A stretch of DNA of 64,000 bases. It comes from Hygrocybe punicea (taxonomy: Eukaryota > Basidiomycota > Agaricomycetes > Agaricales > Hygrophoraceae). A program made the translations under genes and the position numbers. Shown here in pieces: positions 23,170 through 34,690 of the stretch. The DNA lies in assembly GCA_963556145.1 (NCBI GenBank), contig OY744466.1, positions 2,046,001 through 2,110,000 of the forward strand, in the 5' to 3' direction. Position 1 is the stretch's first letter, and each line of letters starts with the position of its first letter. The notes under the pieces were generated by a model. It did no database searches. It worked only from the letters and a program-made list of their open reading frames with translations, and had not been told where the DNA came from.

Positions 23170-23740
23170 TTAACCTGTCCTCTTTAACCTGTTCCGCCCT
23201 GTCGCAGTTAATTGTATTACGCATGACTTCGCCTGCTGTCTCTCCAACTCTGATCGGGACTTGTATTGGGCTACTGGTCATTGTTTCGCTTGCGGGAAGG
23301 CCAAACATCATATGGAGTGTTGCCACCTTGTTGCGCGCAACAAGAGGCTTCTGTGCAAGCTTCTAGCCGACCCGTTCAGTAAGTTCTGTCTTTCTTGGGA
23401 TGTTTGAGTATTGTTCTGATAGTTCTTTATGATAGCGTTGAATGATGCATTCCCACCCTCGGACTCCCTGTCCGAGGACTCGATGCTGTCACTCACGACA
23501 AAGGTTTCCTGGGGGTCCGACTCTGACGAGGACTTCTGGCCTAGGGACGCTTATGTGGATACCGGGGCGCCCTTCAGGCTACGTGAGTTCTAGCCTCGTC
23601 TTCCCTTCGGCATTGCTGATACGTTTAGGCATAATTACTGTGCAGCGATTAAACAGGCGCTGGAAGACCAGGTTCGTCGCCTTGTTGAAGACGCCGTCCT
23701 CCAGGAGGTGATTAAGGAGAAGTATCTCGTAGATGAGTAG
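23170..23740 (+). CDS. Hypothetical three-exon gene with a cysteine/histidine-rich segment
   Basis: Three open segments join through two plausible short introns. Segment 1 (about 23180-23369) includes DLYWATGHCFACGKAKHHME, a C-x2-C...H-x2/3-C pattern similar to but not exactly a zinc knuckle, and is followed by gtaagttct. Segment 2 (about 23434-23580) is Ser/Asp-rich (SWGSDSDEDFWPRDAYVDTG) and is followed by gtgagttct. Segment 3 (from about 23645) is a predicted helix ending ...EVIKEKYLVDE and a stop at 23738-23740. A TATA-like gatataaag lies at 23070. No start codon is certain. I do not recognise the family; it could be host or transposon-derived. Confidence 0.35.
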
Positions 23741-24440
23741 ATGCTCCTTGATTACGATAGTTGCACTCCCTTTCCGGGAGTTATAGTTGTAGTCTGGTCC
23801 GGTCTTGCCCTTTCAAGGGGCTTGTAAATGTAAAAGCCTTCCTCTGCTCCACAGGATGTGTGAGTCATAAGGGTTTGTCTAGTGATCTGTCGAGGATCGT
23901 CATGAAAATAAGTGGTATCTGAGGAAAAATGTATGGGGGTGATGTATTTTCATGACAGAATGGGATGAAATGAGGCTGGAAACTTTCCATAGGCATCCAT
24001 GTATATTACCTTACAAACAACAAAAACACATCAATTGATGTGCTTTGTTTATTTTCATAAGGTTGGGATGGGGCTAGGAACTTCCCATAGACTTCTCATA
24101 GGCTTTCGCATATTAATTGACACAGCTGTGGCATGTCTACAAGGTAAGACTGTATCACAACTGGATCTGGATTTATAGTTGGCTTCTCACCACCATGAAG
24201 ATCCTTTTTCTTGAATAATGCAAAAAACAAAGTAAAATTTATTGCTCTGAGGTATACAGCAGGTCTTGAGAAGAAAAAAGAACTAGAATTACTTTCTGTA
24301 GTTTACAATTATTAATAAATGCATTTAGAAAAGAAATATGATAAGAACATGTACCTGAAGGTATGCGTATAGCCAGAATAAAGAGTAAATCCCAGATAAA
24401 AATCATTGCAATCCATATGTAATCTCCTCTAAAACTGTTC
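23741..24440. other. No recognisable gene
   Basis: This stretch runs from a GC-richer tail into AT-rich sequence. Short inverted words caattgatgtg and caattgatatg (24025 and 22255) occur on both sides of the 22.3-23.9 kb GC-rich segment and may mark a repeat edge. Confidence 0.35.
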
Positions 24441-26480
24441 AATCATGAAAGCCAAATCACTGATATTAGATGATACGTTGACTTGCAGACTAGTATTGTT
24501 CAGTAAAGGACCACCAAATCTAGGCACATTGTTATCTCAAAAGATTCACTCAAATATATCCCACTTCAGCTTAGAGATGCAAGTTGGTATAATGTGTTAG
24601 AACAGCTAATAACAGATGCAAAGAAAATGGGATATCTATGGATGTTGAACTTGAACAGTATGTGCAATTACACCATGTCCATCACCCTCAATCTTGGTTG
24701 TGGCCAAACTGGAGGAACCATTATAAGGATCACCAATGTCTCTTGTGGACCTGTCATTGTGTTTAAGTCCAAGGTCATATATAACAAGAACAACAGGCCA
24801 GCCATCGACAGCTAGTTTTTCAAAGGCTATTTCCAGTACTTCATCAGCAAGTCTGCTGACTTCTTGGCCATATGCATACTATTGCATAGAGAGAACAGTT
24901 TGAATGCAAGCCACAGTGATAATATGTTTGTTGGAGCTATTTATACAATTAACAAACAGTATGCCAAGATCATGTCAGACACTGGAATGTGTACAAGCTT
25001 CTCATCAACCAAACTAGAACCTATATCTGATAGGATAATAGTTTGAAGCAGTTTTTCCATAACCATACTTTTTGTAGTGATATTAAGATTGGCGACATAT
25101 ACATATCTCCTTTGATAACATTTGTCTCGAACCAATGTGTAAGCCTTGACATTTTTCTTTACTACAGTGACCTCTGATGTGTCCGATTCACTCACATTTT
25201 TGAAAAATGCCAAGTAAGTCCTCTTTATGTATTTATGTATGTATTTATTCAAACTTTACGCTAGAACAGATCAAACCTTTCAAGACCATATGGCGATAGT
25301 ACAAATGCTGATAGTGCCCCCAGTTTGTACCTGCATAAGTTAATAGCTAATAGCATAATATGATGGTCAGAAAACTCATAAACTTAAGTTTTAAACAAGT
25401 AAAATACAAGTCACCTCCAGTGTACTGGCCAACATTAAATATAGCTGTAGATCCACCATCCAATTAATCTTGATGTGGCTTCACTTATAGCTTGTATACC
25501 ACTGCCCATCCAAGTAAAGGATCAGGATCCTCCATGTTCCAAACCCCAGCAGCAAATGCTTCTTTGTACCTCTTATGCTCATTAGAAAATGCCACCACAA
25601 AATAAGCATCTAAGAATATTGTAACTTGACCAGTAGCTTGATATAGTATTTCACAGCAACTACCACATGAGATCTCTTACAGACAATGCTAGACAAAATC
25701 AAAGGGTTCTAGCCAATCATTAAGCTGGTTAGTAGACAAAGGTAGTACTACCATGATTTACCTTCAAGTGTTCATGCCCTTGTGCATGCCAGGCATACAT
25801 GAGATGAGAGACATCAAAGTGCTCAGTTTTGGATTGGATTGGGGTACCATCTCCATGCCTGGTCAATTCAAGTCCATGTCTTCTTCAAAATGCTATATCT
25901 CTGCTATGTTCTCTATCAAAAATTTGATGTCCTTTTGTTTCTTGTGATACTGAGAAAGAATGAAGTCATCTTCACTGCTGTCAAGATGGTCTCCATCACC
26001 ACCATAGTCCTCATCATCACCATTGCTAGGATAGTATTCATCACCATTGCTGGGATAGTATTCATCTCTACTACAGTCCCTGTCATTATCAACACTAGGA
26101 TAGTCTTCATTTATACTGTAGTTCTCATCATTACCATGACTAGAATAGCATTTGTCACCAGCATTAGGTTCAGAATCTGTTTACATGTGTTTATTTGGGC
26201 CAGTATTGGATGAAAGTAATAATACTGATGACAGGGAGCTTGAGAGTGTTGCAGTTGGGTGATCCAGACTACATGTCATTTCAGATGATTCTGAGGGGCT
26301 GCACATCTTAGTATCAACAGTGATGTTGTCTCAACCAGAAAATGACCTTTTACTACTATTTGCAGAACTTAGGATGCATTCTTTTAATTTATTAAAGGAC
26401 TCATTCTTTATCAGACCTGGTTCAGTGAGGGTTCATAATTAATTAATAAAGTTGATCTCCTATAGACAAAATTTTTTTAG
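24440..26480 (-). pseudogene. Decayed multi-exon gene, possible 2OG-Fe(II) oxygenase-like part
   Basis: Minus-strand reading gives several coherent protein segments broken by stops. First comes an acidic start (DEYYPSNGDEYYPSNGDDED, about 26160-25980). Next is EDDFILSQYHKKQKDIKFL. A central part reads VKPHQD*LDGGSTAIFNVGQ and continues YTGGDL (about 25490-25400); its HxD and YTGGDL resemble the iron-binding strand of 2-oxoglutarate dioxygenases. Then come KLGALSAFVLSP, then VRDKCYQRRYVYVANLNI and YGQEVSRLADEVLEIAFEKL with VVLVIYDLGLKHND (24850-24600), joined by a plausible GT-AG intron. The dioxygenase assignment rests on one short motif and is tentative. Stops show the gene is dead. Confidence 0.35.
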
Positions 26481-27392
26481 GCAACAGATATGATTCTACT
26501 TCTGATTCTGGAAAATCAGATATAGTTGGGGCCATGTCTAGACAAGCTTACATAAGCATCCAAATATGGGTTACCTCAGACAAAACAAATTACTTGCCAA
26601 TTATATTCAAAATATTTATACTGACTTCAATTCTTATCGGAATCAGCTGAAAATTGAACTGCTGACTAATATAACCATTTGAGATGAGGTGTGATAGTCA
26701 TATGTGACCACTCTAACCATATAAGGTAATTTTTGATATTATATAGCAAATTCTTTGCTGATCACAATGGTAATAGTCACATGTGACCAGTCTAACTATA
26801 TAAGGAAATTTTATACTATATATGCTAAATTTTGAGCTGATTACAAGAGTTATAGTCACATGTGATCACTGTTACTATATATAGAAATATTAGCCATATA
26901 AGCAGAAATAGACTATAATTAGATGATGTACTAATATGTTTACTTAAAACACAAAATTCAATGTGATATTACTATATACATATATTATCTTGTATGCTAA
27001 TTGTATATTTCAAGTAAAATCACTTATTGATATTTGTTACAATCATACAAATAAAAATCTAATGAAAGACAAAAGACTTTGTTTATGCCATGTGCAACAT
27101 TGGCCTACTCACCAAGTACAGTTGTCTTCATGTTATCATCTATTATACAACATTCAAGGTTATGGAGAAGCAGGAATTGAGCAAATGTAAGTCAATTGTT
27201 ACCATACTGTTTAGGAGGTAGTTGTATTTAGCAGTTAACTTGTTGCTCCCTAAACATTTCTTTTATAACTGAGATAATTGCATGGTAATGCAGCACAGAA
27301 GACATGATCATAAGAGAGGGTGTTGATAAAGACTCAAGACACTCTATATAGTTTTATTTTTCTACTTTTATGTTGCTAAGGTGAGAGATGAG
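26378..27392 (+). repeat. Dispersed 1 kb repeat R1, copy 1
   Basis: Collinear with 29393-30735. Shared words include gacctggttcagtgaggg, ctgaaaattgaactgctgac, several (a/c)agtcacatgtgacca(g/c)tctaac blocks, and caagtaaaatcacttattga. It has no gene. The blocks with catgtgac are internally repeated. Confidence 0.75.
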
Positions 27393-27847
27393 CTTATTAG
27401 TGTGAGAAGTTGATTGCCAAATACATGTTGATTTGACGCTAGACGAATAACTTAGGGATAAGCTTAGATGAATCGGTTGATGAGAGACTGGAGTATGGCT
27501 GGGGTAACTAACATTCGACTAATCTGAATGTTGGGACACTAGTTATATACATAAAGTCATAAAACAAACCAAATAGAATAGTATAGATTCCAATATGACA
27601 AACAACTGACTAAACAGTCTGGTCTGATGATAAAGAGTAAATGACTAAGACCAACAAATAAAGACATATGATAACAAGATTACTATTTCCAACAATTAGA
27701 ACAACGTGCAATATACAACATATGCTATATGTCTTATACTATATGTAACATGTGTTATACAATTTAATGTTATTGTTTACTTTATCATGGAAGTATGGAG
27801 AGGGAAAAAAGAACTCATTTATGCCATGCACAGTACTGGCCCACTAA
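27393..27847. other. Spacer between repeat pieces, probably an insertion
   Basis: The second R1 copy (29393-30735) continues directly into a gaggaaaaaaagaactcgtt word, whereas here about 0.4 kb separates the two parts. This suggests an insertion. No ends could be defined and there is no gene. Confidence 0.3.
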
Positions 27848-28525
27848 ACAAGTCCTACTATTTGCAGAACTTAGAATGCATGTGAGAAACAACACATATT
27901 TTGCAAATTTCCAATAACTTCCTCAGTTTTCAACTTTTTATAGTATCTATTGTAACCTCCTTGAAAATTTGCATTCAACCCATTATTCAGATTTTTATTA
28001 TACCTATTATTTCTTTTCCTTGAAATAAGGGCATCTTGCTATACAAAACTCAAATACACATCTCAGAATACCTGTAGAAATTTCAGAAAAATTACATGTT
28101 GTATCTATAGTATATCTCTAGTCAACAGTATATTTTATTTTATTATTTGTTGTTTGTGAATAAAAACCCCATCAAAATAAAATGATTCACAGAGTGACAC
28201 AAACAATAAATAATAAAATAAAATAAACTTTTGACTAGAGATATACCATAGATACAACATATAATTTTCCTGGAATTTCCACAGTCATTCTGAGGTGTGT
28301 ATTTGAGTTTTGCATAGCCAGATGCCCTCATTTCAAAGAAAAGAAATAATAGGTATAATAAAAATTTGAATAGAGGGTTGAGTGCAGATTTTAAAGGAGG
28401 TTACAATGGACTCTATGTTTACTATAAAAAGTTGAAAACTGAGGGAGTTATTGTAGAATTACCAAATATGTGTTGTTTTGGAAATTTCTCACATGTAACC
28501 TAAGTTCTGCAAATAGCTGTAAAAT
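27848..28525. mobile_element. 0.68 kb palindromic MITE
   Basis: Terminal inverted repeats are ctatttgcagaacttag at the left and its complement ctaagttctgcaaatag at the right (28499-28515). Arms of about 320 bp pair almost throughout, for example gcatcttgctatacaaaactcaaata at 28030 with tatttgagttttgcatagccagatgc near 28300. The loop centres on 28165-28180. It has no coding capacity. A lone copy of the same terminal word occurs at 26352. Confidence 0.85.
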
Positions 28526-28583
28526 CCACAAACTCTGAGGGAGCATCTGGGTTAAACTGCATCATAAGTTGATATCCATGGTG

Positions 28584-28810
28584 TTGTAGAGGGCTGATGT
28601 CCCTCTGAGTACATATCTGACATTTCACATCCAAATCTGATGATCTAAATCTGAACCTAATATATCCTCATGTACACCGCTCTCCAATAGCTGCTCCCAT
28701 ACTAACACTGCCAATCACAATCCTAATACAATTGTATGTGCCCCTTTTCAGATTCTATAACTGACTTTGCACCTCTAAACTCCTATTCCTTATGGAGATT
28801 AGTGCATGAC
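28584..28810 (+). mobile_element. Truncated LTR-B-like relic
   Basis: It starts TGTAGAGGGCTGATGTCCCTCTGAG like LTR-B at 17334 and stays collinear, though diverged, for about 220 bp (...TTCCTTATGGAGAT...). Downstream similarity is lost. Confidence 0.65.
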
Positions 28811-29392
28811 ATATACCCTCAAAAACTGAGGATATGTACACATTTTCTTCAGGGGTATCATTAAGTTCTCATTAATGATGACCTTAAAAAATCTAGGTTT
28901 TTCTACTGTACACTGATATGTTATGTGTTTTATATCATATAAACCTTATAAATTGAGTGCATAAAAAAAAAGATGTTGTTATCTGAATTTTTTAGTTCCA
29001 GGGTAACTCAAGGGTACATTGCATGATATTTCGTGTATAGAACTAGACAGATAAGTCCAATCAATTTGGACTCTTTTAAGAACTAATTCAGAATATTAGT
29101 TATGTAGATAATGAGTTTTTTTCCCATAGGTATTGGGGGTATACCCCTGTCATGCACTAATGGAGACATTTTCATCCTTTCTATTGATTTACTTTCCTGT
29201 TCCTTTGTCACCTCACACTTCATCGTCACATCCCAATTCTGACTGTTCTTTAGAGTTCTCACTTGGCTGAAGTACACTTGACCAGAAGTAGAACCACATC
29301 CCAGGGTTATAAAATAGTGTCTGACAACTGTAGAAAAAAAGATAGACCCTGCCATACCCAACATTGTTGGTCATCAGCATCATCTTTATTTA
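28811..29392. other. No recognisable gene
   Basis: AT-rich spacer with short frames only (93 codons or fewer). No repeats were defined. Confidence 0.35.
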
Positions 29393-30735
29393 CGAGTTCT
29401 TTTAATTTATTAAAAGACTCGTTCTTTATCAGACCTGGTTCAGTGAAGGTTCGTAATTAATTAATTAATTAATTAATTAATTAATTAATTCATTAATTAA
29501 TTCATTAATTAATTCATTAATTAATTCATTAATTAATTCATTACTTAATTCATTAATGTTTTTGCATCGCCTATAGATAAATTTTTTTTGGGCAAGAGAT
29601 ATGATTCTACTTCTTATGCTGGAATGTAACATAAAATCTGGGCCATGTTTGGAGTGGCTTACATAAGGATCCAAATATGGGATGTCTCACACAAGACAAA
29701 TTACCTCCCAATTATATTCAAAATATTCATACTACCTTCAGTTCTCATCGGAATGAGCTGAAAATTGAACTGCTGACTAATATAAACATTTTGGGCAAGT
29801 CGTGACAGTCACATGTGACCAGTCTAACCATATAAGGTAATTTTTGATATTATATACCAAATTTTTTACTGATCACAATGGTAACAGTCACATGTGACCA
29901 GTCTAACTATATATGGTAATTTCCATAATATATGCTAAATCACATACTGCTCATCATATTCATTACACAAATGCAATTATATTCAAAATATTTATCCTGG
30001 CCTCAATTCTTATCAGATTCAGCTGAAAATCAAACTGCTGACTAATATTATCATTTCGGGTCAGATGTGACAGTCAGATGTGACCACTCTAACCATATAA
30101 GGCAATTTCTGATATTGTATAGCAAATTTTTTGCTGATCGCAATGGTGATAGTCACATGTGACGAGTCTAACCATATAAGGCAATTTTACACCATATATC
30201 CTAAATTTTGAGGTGATCACAGGAGTCATAGTCATATGTGACCACTGGTACTATATATGGAAATATCAGCCATATAAGCTGAAATTAGTATAACTCAGAT
30301 GATATAATGATATTTTTACTTAAAACATATAATTCAATGTGATATCACTGTATATATTATATGCTAATTATATATTTCAAGCAAAATCACTTATTGATGT
30401 TTGTAATAATCATACAAATAAAAATTCAATAACAGAAACAACACTTTGTTCATGCCATATGCAACATTGGCCCACTCAAGCACAGCTGTCTTCATGTTAT
30501 CATCTGTTGTGCAGCAAGGTTATGGAGAAGTAGGGTTGAGCAAATGTAAGTCAATTGTTATCATTCTGTTTAAAGACAGTTGTATTTGACAGTTGATGTA
30601 TTGTGTTGCTCTCTTTTTTGGCTGAGAGTATTGCATAATGATGAAGCAAAGAAGACATGACAGTAGAAGAGGAAGTTGAGACATGCTATACAGTTTTCTT
30701 TTTTCTACTTTTTATGTTGCTATGGTGAGAGGTTG
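29393..30735 (+). repeat. Dispersed repeat R1, copy 2, with internal duplication
   Basis: Collinear with copy 1. Here the block caattatattcaaaatattt...agtcacatgtgac is duplicated in tandem (about 29705-29945 and 29968-30240). A tetranucleotide expansion sits near its start. Confidence 0.75.
29452..29562. repeat. AATT/ATTAATTC microsatellite
   Basis: About 110 bp of (aatt)n and (attaattc)n. Copy 1 of R1 has only a short attaattaataa at this place, so the array expanded after duplication. Confidence 0.9.
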
Positions 30736-31500
30736 CTATGATGAAAGTGAGGAGGAGAAAAAAAGAACTCGTTCATGCCATGCGCAGCACTGGCCCACTA
30801 AACAAGTCATCCACTTTCATTGCAATACATGGTGGCTTCACTTTCTTTATACCCTTTTACCACCTTTTGACACTGTTTGCATCTCTGTCGCTTCTCAGCT
30901 GACACAACCAGGTTCAGATCATTACCTTCTGCAACAAACCCAAACATGCAACTTCAACACTCCAATGCATAAATATGATCTTAGTGCTCACCCCATAGCT
31001 CTGAGTCCCCCACAGGGTGTGTCTAACACTCAGAGCATGATAGGGAAGGAGCTGGATAAGATGCAGGCCCATACTTGTCTTGACAAGCAGCTTTGAAGCT
31101 GGCATTCTGAGCTCAGTGGCACCTGGTTTAAATGTCAGTCTTTCAGGTTCAGCAGGAATTTTGAATTTGTCAACAGCCTTACATTCTACTATCTAGTGAA
31201 TGTATTATCGTATAGAGCACACAGTTGGCAAGATTCTCTTGCATTTCTCCTAAGAAATGAACATTTACATCCTCACATACACCAAGCTCTGCTACATAAG
31301 CTTTCCAGTCATGTATAAATCATAGGGCACACTATGCCTTAGTTGGTACTTCACAATAGTTATGCATGCTAATTGCAATACCTACAGCAGTAATGCCTAC
31401 AGCAGGGACTTGAGATGGCTATTCTCAATTCTCTTGTACAAACTGCTAAATAGATGCCTTGGGTTCAACAAACCCAAATTGCATGTCATTATGCATATTA
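30736..31500. other. Possible remnants of a minus-strand gene
   Basis: The complement contains short coherent segments such as FKIPAEPERLTFKPGATELR followed by MPASKLLVKT (about 31170-31080) with no intact frame. A plus-strand 137-codon frame (30683-31096) overlaps and looks incidental. No family is recognised. Confidence 0.25.
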
Positions 31501-31509
31501 GTGCTAACA

Positions 31510-31840
31510 AAAATGGTATCTCACAGGAATAATTATATTTTTATCATAATGGCTTATATTGTATGGCCAAGGCTCTACAGGACTTTGAACAAATAGGATT
31601 TCACAGGAATAATTATATATTTATCATAATGTATGACCAAAACTCTACAGGACTTTGAACAAATGATATTTCATAGGAATAATTATATGTTTATTATATT
31701 GTATGGCCAAGGCTCTATAAGACTTTGAACAAATGATATTTCACAGGAATAATTATATGTTTATCACAATGGCTTATATTGTATGGCCAAGGCTCTACAA
31801 GACTTTGAACAAATGGTATTTCACAGGAATAATTACGAGT
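31510..31840 (+). repeat. Tandem repeat, about four 72-84 bp units
   Basis: Each unit carries caggaataattatat, tatggccaaggctcta and gactttgaacaaat. Units differ by deletion of a ggcttatattg segment. Confidence 0.85.
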
Positions 31841-32359
31841 ATATGGTAACCCCTTATATACAGCAATCAATTTTAAGCAAATCTGAGTGCAAATGATCAA
31901 CAATCACAATAATTATATTGTACTTGAATCCATTTACTTGGCTAGGTATAACATTGCAACATGATGAAAGTCTACTTGTTAATCATCAACTCTGCCTGGG
32001 CATTGCTAAAGAAGGGGGGGCACTTCTAGTAGATGTACCTGGACAGTCACATGACTAGGATTCCCATGGTTGAGTTTCCTTAGTAGTAGAGACCTCATAT
32101 TGTAGCAATTATCATCACTACCACCACTCGATTCCATCTGAGCTCCCTTAGCAGGCTCCATCCCTCCGCAATTGGCACTAGAGTGGATGGAAATGAGAGA
32201 TCCAATGACAGGGACAGAGTATACAAAGGACCGGAGTGAACATGGGGTATGGAATGAATGACAGTGGGCAGGATCAAGGATGGAATCAGATCCAGAGGTA
32301 AGATGATAGTGACAGGTACAGGACCAGGACCAGCATCAGAACTGGAAATGGTAATAGGG

Positions 32360-32920
32360 AGTGCAGTAACAATGGCTTCTGGAACGGAACTGAAACTGAA
32401 AAGTAGAAATAATGCGGCATCATGAAAAATATCAACCGGGTATGGATCATTGTAATGACTGGGAAGAAGGTAATGAAGTCATTCTTCAACTCGTTGATAA
32501 AGGTCCAAGTCAAATCTGTTAGTGAAATATATATTCTGTTGCTTGTCCGATAAATTGCCATTGTCGTATAGTACTCCAGAAATGTGTATGAAGTCCTGGA
32601 AGTATTGTCCTAAGTCCACTTTGTTCTCTATACCATAAGCCAATTGTCACCTAACCAATTGATCAAGATCTGAGATTGCATACTGAATACTGTCCGTGGC
32701 ATCGAGATAGAAGTCGGAAACAGCACCAGAAAGCAATAAAGTCCTTTACTGAGGTGGCGGGAAGGGTAGACCAAAGTTCATACTTGTCATTATTGAGGTA
32801 CTGGAGTGTGTAGTGAATGTTTATAGCATCCGAGAGTCTGCAGTTGGAGCTGAGCATGTTAATTTCATCAAAGAAATGGGGAAGGTCATGTTTGTCACCA
32901 TAAAACATCAGGGCTAAATG
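32360..32920 (-). pseudogene. Gag pseudogene related to the complete gypsy element
   Basis: The minus-strand translation aligns with residues about 30-200 of the intact gag at 60263-62518. Examples are FYGDKHDLPHFFDEINML against FDGNLLNLNRFFEEVEIL, KYELWSTLPATSV against DYELWASLPSTTG, and AYGIENKVDLGQYFQDFI then HISGVLYDNG against AYGIRTHAELGEYYREFIRI then SGFLLDKG. The reading frame shifts near 32720, and stops replace codons after DQLVR and RVEE. It is followed rightward by a degraded primer-binding site at 33109, consistent with a dead minus-strand relative. Protease and pol are gone; 31846-32359 shows nothing clear. Confidence 0.8.
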
Positions 32921-33108
32921 ATCACCTTAGAGAGGCATGAAGCCATGTATCATATCCAAATCAGGAAGTAGGTCAGGTCAGAGAGGTATGAGGAAGGGGT
33001 CGAAGTTGTAAGCGGGGCTGAGCAATTAGAGTCGGGAACAAACAGTAAATGTCATAAAAGTCAAAGCCAATGGTGGGGAGGGTATGAAAAGACAAAAGAA
33101 ACTAAACT

Positions 33109-33125
33109 CCTTGCAGTGGGCTTCA
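33109..33125 (-). promoter_or_regulatory. Decayed primer-binding site
   Basis: ccttgcagtgggcttca matches the intact site cctcgcggtgggctcca (63046-63062) apart from three transitions. Two bases later TGTGACAG begins the presumed LTR. Confidence 0.6.
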
Positions 33126-33127
33126 GT

Positions 33128-33640
33128 TGTGACAGTAAGTGTCGGTGTAGACCCGGAAGGGAATCTACAAAAAGGGGTGATCAGCTAAGAAGTGATCTGA
33201 GGAGTTTAGTTTCTATTGAGCAGTCTAATCAATCCAACCCAAATCCGAGGGTTCCAGAACAGAGGGGAAATGTAGGGAGAAGATTGAAGAAAGATATAGA
33301 TGATATGAAGGGAGGTAAGAAATAGAACTGAGGTGGGACGATAACCTGTCTATATTTTCTTGTAGTGTAAATGTACTACTTTTATACTACTGGTGGAATA
33401 CTGTGCTGTAGTAACTCTGTATGTGATAGGGGAGGAAGTGAAGAGTGAGACAGCAGGTTGGTGCTATGAAGATATATGATATACAAATGGATACATACAA
33501 ATTCCAGGTTGTTAGGAACATTGTGTCATTGATAAGGACGATTCTGGAGTTGGAATCTGGAGCAGAATCATTAGAGAGGACCAGAATCAGGCAGAATCAA
33601 TGATATTGGACTGGAAATGGATGAGAATGGTGATGCGCAG
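33128..33640 (-). mobile_element. Probable decayed LTR
   Basis: By position next to the primer-binding site this should be the 5' LTR of the dead element with the gag relic. The right end could not be defined and similarity to LTR-A/B is weak. Confidence 0.4.
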
Positions 33641-34690
33641 TTTCCCCCTTTGGGGCACAGAATCTTTCATATGGCCATTCCTAGCTTTCCTATGATGCTT
33701 CCACATCCAGCGTACGTGCAAAACATCCACCATCTGCACACGCCCTGTACAACTTACGCCGATCTACACTTGTGTTGCTTTGACATCTTCGTTATAGCTT
33801 AACCGTGCAACCCAATCTCAACACAATGAAATAATATTGTTAAACACGTCCTACATGTTCAGACGCCAAGTCCAATACCAGAAATGTAATTCATCTGGTT
33901 TATTCTCTTTCTTTTGCTGACTTTCATGTGATATTCACCTTTATTTCAAATCCTTCGCTATTCCATTACCGTTTTGTCACTTGCATGTGATATCTCACCG
34001 CATTTCTATTTCACTCATCCACCCTTAAACCCCTATCCCTTTAAAGTATAAAGAATGTCCTGCAGTAGCAAAAAGAAGGAAGAGCCCAGTTCCCCCCTCT
34101 CCACTAGTTTGCGTTTTAGTTCTCAAAGAACCAATCATCCTCACTCAATCTGCATTTCCTTTCATTGTGTACTCTCTGCTATCATGATTTAAATCACAGC
34201 GCAGAATCTTCGTCTTGTCACATCAACACCGTGTATTGTGCTGTCATCTAGGACACCCAGCTAAGCCTTCCAATCCTTGTTTATCACTGCATTGCAACAT
34301 CGCGTCATCTTGCATTTCTCCACATTTGTTTATTTGATCATGCATGTTATTGCACTTTATCGTGTTACCATTGGGAGTGTCTCAAGTCCTGTTTGCACCT
34401 TTGCAATGTTTTCCTCGTTTATTACCTCTTAATCTGAGGTCATAGATGTAGAAACTGTATCAATGGAGTGGAAAATGAAGAGGAAATGGATCCACACAAT
34501 CCAGAGCCTCTACACTGCCCTCCTCAGCACTGGCACATTGAGGTGCCCCTTGAGGATCAGCATAGTTTCACCCCATTTTCATCAGGCCACTGCCATTGTG
34601 GCGTCAGCCCCACTCTGATTATGGAGTGTATTACTCACTAGAATATACCATATGCAACCACAGGCATCTGAATGGCCCACAATGAATGTC
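33641..34690. other. Possible LTR-like regulatory region, no gene
   Basis: A TATA-like tataaagaatg at 34057 is followed by a C-rich stretch and pyrimidine-rich leader without open frames, the typical form of an LTR or promoter. No TG...CA ends or target duplication were found. Confidence 0.25.
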
